Part shown: piece after piece, positions 50,815 to 55,481 of the stretch
Numbering within the stretch: position 1 is the stretch's first letter
How the letters are laid out: the number at the start of each line of letters is the position of its first letter
Origin: TMED13 sp042090305
GTDB lineage: Bacteria; Pseudomonadota; Alphaproteobacteria; Methylaequorales; Methylaequoraceae
Assembly (NCBI GenBank): GCA_042090305.1
Contig: JBELJQ010000008.1
Location: forward strand, 1-55,481
Direction of reading: 5' to 3'
Length of the DNA stretch: 55,481 bases
Made by a program: the position numbers and the translations under genes
The notes under the pieces: model-generated
Seen by the model: the letters and a program-made list of their open reading frames with translations, nothing else
Told to the model about the DNA's origin: nothing
Databases searched by the model: none

Positions 50815-51782
50815 TAATGGAATATGTGAATTATATTGAATGTTTATCTGAAGAACATGATGATACTGATGAACTAATCTTTGGTTTAAGAGATGAAATT
50901 CAAAAAAGAGTTAATTCTAAATACTTTTATGACGAAAATGGTTCGATCCTTTTTGATCAAATAACAAAACTTGATGAATATTATCCTACAAAAAAAGAAT
51001 TAGAAATTTTAGATATACAAAGACAAGAGATTGGTAGGTTATTACCATCAAACTCAGCAATCCTTGAATTTGGAAGTGGCTCTAATTTAAAAATTAAGAA
51101 ATTATTAAAAATCATTGATTCACCTGAGGAAATTATTTCAATTGATATAAGTAAGAAATTCTTACTAAAGAATGCAAATGAATTAGCTCATAAATTCCCC
51201 GAAATCAAAGTAACGGCGATATGTGCAGATCTCAACCAAAAGATTGATATTAGAGAAATTGTAGGAATGAAAATACCAAAAATTGGTTTCTTTCCAGGAT
51301 CTACAATAGGAAACTTTGTACCTGAGGATGCAAAAAAATTATTAAAAAGATTTAATGATATATTAGGAAGTAATAATTTTTTGGTTGTAGGTGTGGATTT
51401 AAAAAAAGATATCAAGATATTAGAAAAGGCCTATAACGATTCAGAGGGAATTACTGCAGAATTTAATAAAAATATACTTAATCGTATAAACATTAAATTT
51501 GGTTCTAAATTTAAGAAAAAAAACTTCGATCACCGAGCGTTCTTCAATTCTAAAGAAAACAGAATAGAAATGCATCTGGTAAGTAAAAAACATCACTGCG
51601 TAGATATCCTAGATAATAAAGTATGCCTAAAACCTGGAGAATCAATTCATACTGAAAATTCTTATAAGTATACAATTTCAAGCTTCAAAAAGCTTTGTGA
51701 AAATGTAGGATTTGAATTTCAAAAAGTCTTTACGGATAAACAATCCTTCTTTGGGATATTTATTTTAAAAACAAGAGATTAA
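50811..51782 (+). CDS. egtD: L-histidine N(alpha)-methyltransferase EgtD
   Basis: Trimethylates histidine to hercynine, the first step of ergothioneine synthesis. KYFYDENGSILFDQI and LDEYYPTKKELEIL at the N-terminus are the EgtD signature, with ILEFGSGSNLKIKKLL as the SAM site and GFFPGSTIGNF in the mid region. The 323 aa length is normal. It is coupled on both sides: 4 bp overlap with egtB, 1 bp with the egtE-like gene. Core-type gene, not part of the glycan pathway. Confidence 0.94.
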   Translation: MIMEYVNYIECLSEEHDDTDELIFGLRDEIQKRVNSKYFYDENGSILFDQITKLDEYYPTKKELEILDIQRQEIGRLLPSNSAILEFGSGSNLKIKKLLKIIDSPEEIISIDISKKFLLKNANELAHKFPEIKVTAICADLNQKIDIREIVGMKIPKIGFFPGSTIGNFVPEDAKKLLKRFNDILGSNNFLVVGVDLKKDIKILEKAYNDSEGITAEFNKNILNRINIKFGSKFKKKNFDHRAFFNSKENRIEMHLVSKKHHCVDILDNKVCLKPGESIHTENSYKYTISSFKKLCENVGFEFQKVFTDKQSFFGIFILKTRD

Positions 51783-52903
51783 TGGAATTTATTAATTTTA
51801 ATAATGCTGGATCGAGTAGAAGTTTTAGTCAGACTAATTTAAAAATCAAACAATATTTGGAGCAAGAAGAGAGATTAGGTGGGTATTATTGTGTCGAAGT
51901 TTTTAAATCAAAGCTATCTAAATTCTATCTAAATTTATCAAATTTAATAAATTGTCAACCAGAAGAAATATCTTTTATTTCAAATACAACTATTGGTTTT
52001 AATTTTTTTATAAATTCGATAAAAATTTCTAAAGAAAATAATGTTGTGATCTTAGAAAATGAGTATGAGAGCAATTTAATATCTTTGTTAAATAATAAAG
52101 TAAACTTTAGAGTCGTTAAATTATCAAAAGATGGAGAGGTTGATTTTAATGACTTAGTCTCAAAGATTGATAATAAAACTAAAGTTATTAGTGTTTGCCA
52201 TTTACCATCAAATAACGGAAATCCAAATCCAATAAAAAAAATTGGTAATTTGGTGAAGAAAAAAAATCCACAAGCTCTTTACCTAATTGATGCTTGCCAA
52301 TCCATTGGTCACTTGGATATTAATGCTAAACTAATAAAATGTGACGTCCTTATAGGTTCAGGAAGAAAATACTTGAGAGGCCCAAGAGGTACAGGTTTTA
52401 TTTTTATAAAAAAAGAAATTAGAGATATTATAACTCCACTAATTTTAGACTCACATAATTCCTCATTTGAAAATAAAATCAAAGTTATCAATAAACATAT
52501 TTTTGAAAATTTTGAATACTCACCGGCTCTCAAAATTGGTTTATCAGAATCAGTAAATCAGATAAATAAATTGGGTATCAAGCGCATCGAAGAAGATATA
52601 AGGAAAAAAACAATTTATTTCAGAGAGAAACTAAAAAAAAATTCTAAAGTCATAACTTTTGAGAATAATAATAACTTTTCTGGAATTAATACCTTTAACT
52701 TTTCTGATAAAGATCCTAAACGTATATACAATCTTTTATTAGAAAAGAAAATTTTGACATCAGTTATACAGAAAAAACAATTATTTAAACCGTTGGGACA
52801 AAAAAAAAAAAATCTAAGTGCTTTAAGAGTATCTATTCATTATTATAATACATATAAACAAATAGATTACTTAGTTGAATGTATTTCTAAGTTAAAGTTG
52901 TAA
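51782..52903 (+). CDS. egtE: Class V aminotransferase-fold PLP enzyme, EgtE-like C-S lyase
   Basis: A fold-type I PLP enzyme of the cysteine desulfurase/class V group. FNNAGSSRSFS opens it, LIDACQSIGHLDIN holds the cofactor Asp and the Schiff-base Lys is in GSGRKYLRGPRGTGF. Adjacent to egtB and egtD (stop-start overlap of 1 bp) it is the best candidate for EgtE, which cleaves the hercynyl-cysteine sulfoxide to ergothioneine. No egtA or egtC lies here, so the pathway probably uses cysteine directly or finds those elsewhere. A 13-A run (52800-52812) lies near the 3' end. Confidence 0.82.
   Translation: MEFINFNNAGSSRSFSQTNLKIKQYLEQEERLGGYYCVEVFKSKLSKFYLNLSNLINCQPEEISFISNTTIGFNFFINSIKISKENNVVILENEYESNLISLLNNKVNFRVVKLSKDGEVDFNDLVSKIDNKTKVISVCHLPSNNGNPNPIKKIGNLVKKKNPQALYLIDACQSIGHLDINAKLIKCDVLIGSGRKYLRGPRGTGFIFIKKEIRDIITPLILDSHNSSFENKIKVINKHIFENFEYSPALKIGLSESVNQINKLGIKRIEEDIRKKTIYFREKLKKNSKVITFENNNNFSGINTFNFSDKDPKRIYNLLLEKKILTSVIQKKQLFKPLGQKKKNLSALRVSIHYYNTYKQIDYLVECISKLKL
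52800..52812 (+). repeat. Poly-A tract (13 A) near the 3' end of the egtE-like gene
   Basis: Thirteen A encode Gln-Lys-Lys-Lys-Asn about 30 codons before the stop. It shows that such tracts also occur outside the glycan island, so not every one need be a phase-variation switch. Confidence 0.9.
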
Positions 52904-52906
52904 GTC

Positions 52907-53287
52907 ATGGAACTAAATAAAATAATAAGATTTATCCAAATTTTTTCTGTACTAGTCATATTTATTGGTTCTTTAATAGGTTTTTCTCAAGAAATTATTC
53001 ATATGATAGATGTAAGAAAAATTCAGCTTGCTGATCTTCTTCTACTTTTTATATATGTTGAGGTAATGGGAATGATCAGAGTTTACTTACTACAGGAAGA
53101 AATACGAATAACATATCCACTTATAATTGCTATAACAGCTATATCAAGATTAATTATACTGCAAAAAAAGGATCTTGACCCTTCGATTCTAATTTATGAG
53201 TCAATTGCAATTTTAATACTAGCAATTGCTATTATTGTTTTGAAAATGAGATACAGTGATTTTTTCAAAGAAAACAATAAAAAATGA
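52907..53287 (+). CDS. psiE: PsiE family inner-membrane protein
   Basis: A 126 aa protein with four hydrophobic segments, matching the phosphate-starvation-inducible PsiE family. LLLLFIYVEVMGMIRVYL and YPLIIAITAISRLIIL are the recognisable family stretches. Molecular function is unknown; in E. coli it belongs to phosphate-starvation-responsive genes. No PHO box was recognised upstream. It is 3 bp after the egtE-like gene and overlaps the PAP2 gene by 4 bp, so it is likely co-transcribed with both. Confidence 0.85.
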   Translation: MELNKIIRFIQIFSVLVIFIGSLIGFSQEIIHMIDVRKIQLADLLLLFIYVEVMGMIRVYLLQEEIRITYPLIIAITAISRLIILQKKDLDPSILIYESIAILILAIAIIVLKMRYSDFFKENNKK

Positions 53288-53961
53288 TTAGAATAAATCT
53301 ACGAAGACATTTAAAGTTCATAAATTTCTTTTTTTTAATATCTATTCTAATATTTCTGATATTTCCGCTATTAGATATAAAAATATCGAGCCTTTTTTTT
53401 TCTGAGAATAGTTTTATGTCAGAAAGATACTCCATTATTAAAAGTATAAGAATATTACTTAAAAACCTTATGATCATTATTCCCATCTTCGGTTTATTTT
53501 TTTTTTTATTTATTCTACAAAGAAAAAAGAAGAAAGAATTAAGATTTAGGTTAGCTGTTGTGGGGTTGTTAATTGGACCTATTATTGGTTGTGGAGTAAT
53601 TGCTAACTTAATTTTTAAAGAAAATTGGGGGCGTGCAAGACCGGTTCACATTACTGAATTTGGTGGAAATAAGATTTTTTCAAACCCTTTTATTAGATCA
53701 GATCAATGTGAAACGAATTGTTCATGGATAAGTGGAGAAACATCAGGGGCTTTTTCATTTATGGTAGGAACTATAATTTTAAGAAACCATATTTTTTTTA
53801 TTTGCAACTGGATCTTAGGTTTTTTTGTCTTTTTTTGTAGATTATCAATGGGCGGACATTTTTTTAGTGATAATTTATTTGCATTATTCTTAATGCTTTA
53901 TTTAGCATATGGGTATAGATATCTAGTCTATTTATACATAAGAAATTTATCAAAGAGATAA
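53284..53961 (+). CDS. PAP2 family lipid phosphatase (with Glu in motif 2)
   Basis: A polytopic PAP2-type phosphatase. Motif 1, K-x6-RP, is KENWGRARP (Lys112 to Pro120). Motif 3, R-x5-H-x3-D, is Arg186, His192, Asp196 in CRLSMGGHFFSD. Motif 2, usually PSGH, reads ISGE with Glu152 in place of the general-acid His. Several hydrophobic helices surround these. The family removes phosphate from membrane lipids such as phosphatidate, undecaprenyl diphosphate or lipid A (LpxE-like). Its neighbours, an ELM1-family gene and an LpxL-type acyltransferase, favour an envelope-lipid substrate. The changed motif 2 also occurs, as far as I recall, in alphaproteobacterial members. Confidence 0.85.
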   Translation: MIRINLRRHLKFINFFFLISILIFLIFPLLDIKISSLFFSENSFMSERYSIIKSIRILLKNLMIIIPIFGLFFFLFILQRKKKKELRFRLAVVGLLIGPIIGCGVIANLIFKENWGRARPVHITEFGGNKIFSNPFIRSDQCETNCSWISGETSGAFSFMVGTIILRNHIFFICNWILGFFVFFCRLSMGGHFFSDNLFALFLMLYLAYGYRYLVYLYIRNLSKR

Positions 53962-53963
53962 GA

Positions 53964-54875
53964 ATGCATCGCATCTTAGTTTTATCAGATAATAAACAAA
54001 GTAGTAACAATTTGTGTGAAGCTTTGATTAGTGAGATTAAAAAGATTAAAAGAATTTCAACTGATTATCTCATTATAAACAAAGGAATTGTTCATTACCT
54101 TCCTAACATCCTTATCTATTTATACTTAAAGATTTTTTGTAATTATAAGAAATTAAAATTCAATAGTTTTGATCTCATTATTTCATGTGGAAGAATAACA
54201 GCGCCATATAATTTAATTTATAAAAAGATATATAATTCAAAAAATATACATATTTTAGATCCTTATATCTTTAGGAATTGTTTTACTAAGATTATTATTC
54301 CAGAACATGACAAATCAAAAATAAAAGAATTACAGAATTCACTTATTACTATTGGTACTCTTGTTTATAAAAATAAAAAAAAAGTAACAAAAGTTAAATT
54401 TAATAAAAACAAAAAGATTATTACATTTTTGATCGGTGGATCAGGAAAGAGTTCTAATTTAAAAATAAACGAAGTGACAAATGTTTTGCAGAAATTAAAA
54501 GGTATAGAAAGAAAATATAATTTTGTTTCTTGTTTTTCTAGAAGAACTCCATCCTCCGTCAAGCAATATTTGATTAATAATAAATACAATTACTATCCAA
54601 AAGAACAAAATAATCCTTATCAATATTTAATAGAAAAATCTGATTATTTTATTGTAACAGAGGACTCGGTAGGAATGATATCTGATGCAATATCTACCGG
54701 TAAGCCAGTTTTCATGATACATCTCAAGAAAGTCAAACCCAAGCTAAGAAATTTTAGTAATTATTTAATTAGTTCTGGATTAGTAAAAAAATTTGATGGA
54801 ACAATCATAAATTATAAATATAAACCTTTAAATGAAGCAAAGCGTGTAGCAATTAGTATTAGTAGTGAATTATAG
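53964..54875 (+). CDS. ELM1 family protein (COG3660-type)
   Basis: A 303 aa member of the ELM1 family, named for the plant mitochondrial fission factor but widespread in alphaproteobacteria. Family-like stretches are SCGRITAPYNLIY, LIGGSGKSSNLKI (glycine-rich loop), SCFSRRTPSS and VTEDSVGMISDAISTGKPVFMI near the C-terminus. The fold looks GT-B-like. The bacterial function is unknown; the consistent location near lipid A acyltransferase genes suggests envelope glycolipid work, which is inference. It converges on the acyltransferase gene with 3 bp between. Confidence 0.82.
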   Translation: MHRILVLSDNKQSSNNLCEALISEIKKIKRISTDYLIINKGIVHYLPNILIYLYLKIFCNYKKLKFNSFDLIISCGRITAPYNLIYKKIYNSKNIHILDPYIFRNCFTKIIIPEHDKSKIKELQNSLITIGTLVYKNKKKVTKVKFNKNKKIITFLIGGSGKSSNLKINEVTNVLQKLKGIERKYNFVSCFSRRTPSSVKQYLINNKYNYYPKEQNNPYQYLIEKSDYFIVTEDSVGMISDAISTGKPVFMIHLKKVKPKLRNFSNYLISSGLVKKFDGTIINYKYKPLNEAKRVAISISSEL

Positions 54876-54878
54876 ACT

Positions 54879-55481
54879 CTATCTATTGTGAAACCATATC
54901 CATTGTTCAGGGTAATCTATTATCCATCTTTCTATAATTTTATTTAGATAATTCATTATTTTTTCTTCATTTTTTAATGATTTTATTTTTTGATATGGAA
55001 TAGGTTTCATATATTTTATAACAAAACTAGTTTTATTCTTTCTTATACAAAAAGCTGGTATTATGGGACATTTAAATTTTAGTGAGAACTTTGCAATAGC
55101 GGATGCAGTCATTACTCTTCTTTTAAAGAAATTTGTTTCAATCCCGTCATTCATTTTTTGATCTATTAGCATTCCAATATTTCCACCCTTTTTTGATAAA
55201 ACTTTAATGCAGTCCTTCGCACCATCTTTGCCTTTTTTTATTAAATTTACTCCATAAGAGTGTCTTATTTTTCTAAGAAGTCCATCAACATATTTGTTAT
55301 TGGGTGCTCTATAAATGAAATTTATCTTATATCCATTTTGAGTCAAAGGGTGAGAGGTTAATTCCCAATTTCCAATATGAGCTGAAAAAAAAAGACAATT
55401 TTTACTTTTTTTTAGTGGCTCAAGTAGATTTTTAATATTTTTTATTTTAATATATTTATTATTATTAAATTTTATTATATA
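54879..55481 (-). CDS. Lauroyl/myristoyl lipid A acyltransferase (LpxL/HtrB-like), N-terminally cut by the window edge
   Basis: The reading frame stays open from 54879 to the window end (201 codons before the stop), so the gene is partial; the in-frame TTG at 55346 is not its start. Reading further upstream shows FFSAHIGNWELTSH (His at 55377-55379), the H-x4-E catalytic motif of LPLAT acyltransferases. Downstream are LIDQKMNDGIETNFFKR and IPAFCIRKNKTSFVI, as in LpxL, and a C-terminal YPEQWIWFHNR that is a family hallmark. It adds a secondary acyl chain to lipid A at the inner membrane. This is the right-hand core-genome anchor, convergent with the ELM1 gene. Confidence 0.9.
   Translation of the reverse strand, partial: YIIKFNNNKYIKIKNIKNLLEPLKKSKNCLFFSAHIGNWELTSHPLTQNGYKINFIYRAPNNKYVDGLLRKIRHSYGVNLIKKGKDGAKDCIKVLSKKGGNIGMLIDQKMNDGIETNFFKRRVMTASAIAKFSLKFKCPIIPAFCIRKNKTSFVIKYMKPIPYQKIKSLKNEEKIMNYLNKIIERWIIDYPEQWIWFHNR

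Noticed and set aside
55344..55346. TTG as start of the lipid A acyltransferase
   Set aside because: The frame remains open to the window end and encodes the essential HIGNWE motif upstream, so the gene is simply cut by the edge.

Overview
The window reads as a surface-polysaccharide (LPS, capsule or glycoprotein) biosynthesis island from a streamlined, very AT-rich Gram-negative bacterium, most likely a marine alphaproteobacterium (Pelagibacterales/SAR11 or another low-GC lineage such as AEGEAN-169). The grounds are the low GC by eye, tightly packed or overlapping genes with almost no intergenic DNA, an initiator tRNA of the alphaproteobacterial type at the left edge, and ELM1-family, PAP2 and LpxL-type acyltransferase genes at the right edge. 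Lineage is inferred, not proven. I see no IS elements, phage genes, CRISPR arrays or rRNA.

Layout. 1-50: 3' end of tRNA-fMet, which in alphaproteobacteria usually closes an rRNA operon. 160-2650: B12-binding radical SAM gene and a convergent GNAT. 2774-27582: a 25 kb, single-strand run with a complete pseudaminic-acid-type set (GNAT, pseB, pseC, pseG, a NeuB-family synthase, SpsF-type cytidylyltransferase). Inserted in it is an unusual enzyme block (Gfo/Idh oxidoreductase, truncated LeuA-like Claisen condensase, PhyH oxygenase, ATP-grasp ligase, HemL-like aminomutase). After that come a PIG-L deacetylase, a PglK-like ABC flippase, and a second nonulosonate set: NeuB-cupin fusion, two NeuA-type cytidylyltransferases, a LegB/PglF-like dehydratase, NeuB, NeuC and a UDP-sulfoquinovose-synthase (SQD1) homologue. 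27579-28892 is a minus-strand gene that is a paralogue of 17904-19205.

28932-39615: glycosyltransferases, a second PhyH, methyltransferases, and nucleotide-sugar genes for CDP-glucose (rfbF), UDP-glucuronate/xylose (UXS-like, Ugd) and a C-methylated deoxysugar. 39627-40388: minus-strand FkbM methyltransferase. 40481-49383: a decoration module with MBOAT plus SGNH O-acylation pair, sulfotransferase, GT39-like membrane protein, asparagine-synthase-like amidotransferase, an AcpS and a GT4.

49573-55481 looks like core genome: ergothioneine genes egtB-egtD-egtE-like, psiE, a PAP2 phosphatase, an ELM1-family gene and a partial lipid A type acyltransferase. The island divides into four plus-strand transcription blocks, three of which end against a single minus-strand gene. 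Together the genes predict a glycan with several different nonulosonic acids, possibly a sulfonated sugar, sulfate and acyl esters, and a side chain built by the unusual LeuA/PhyH/ATP-grasp block.
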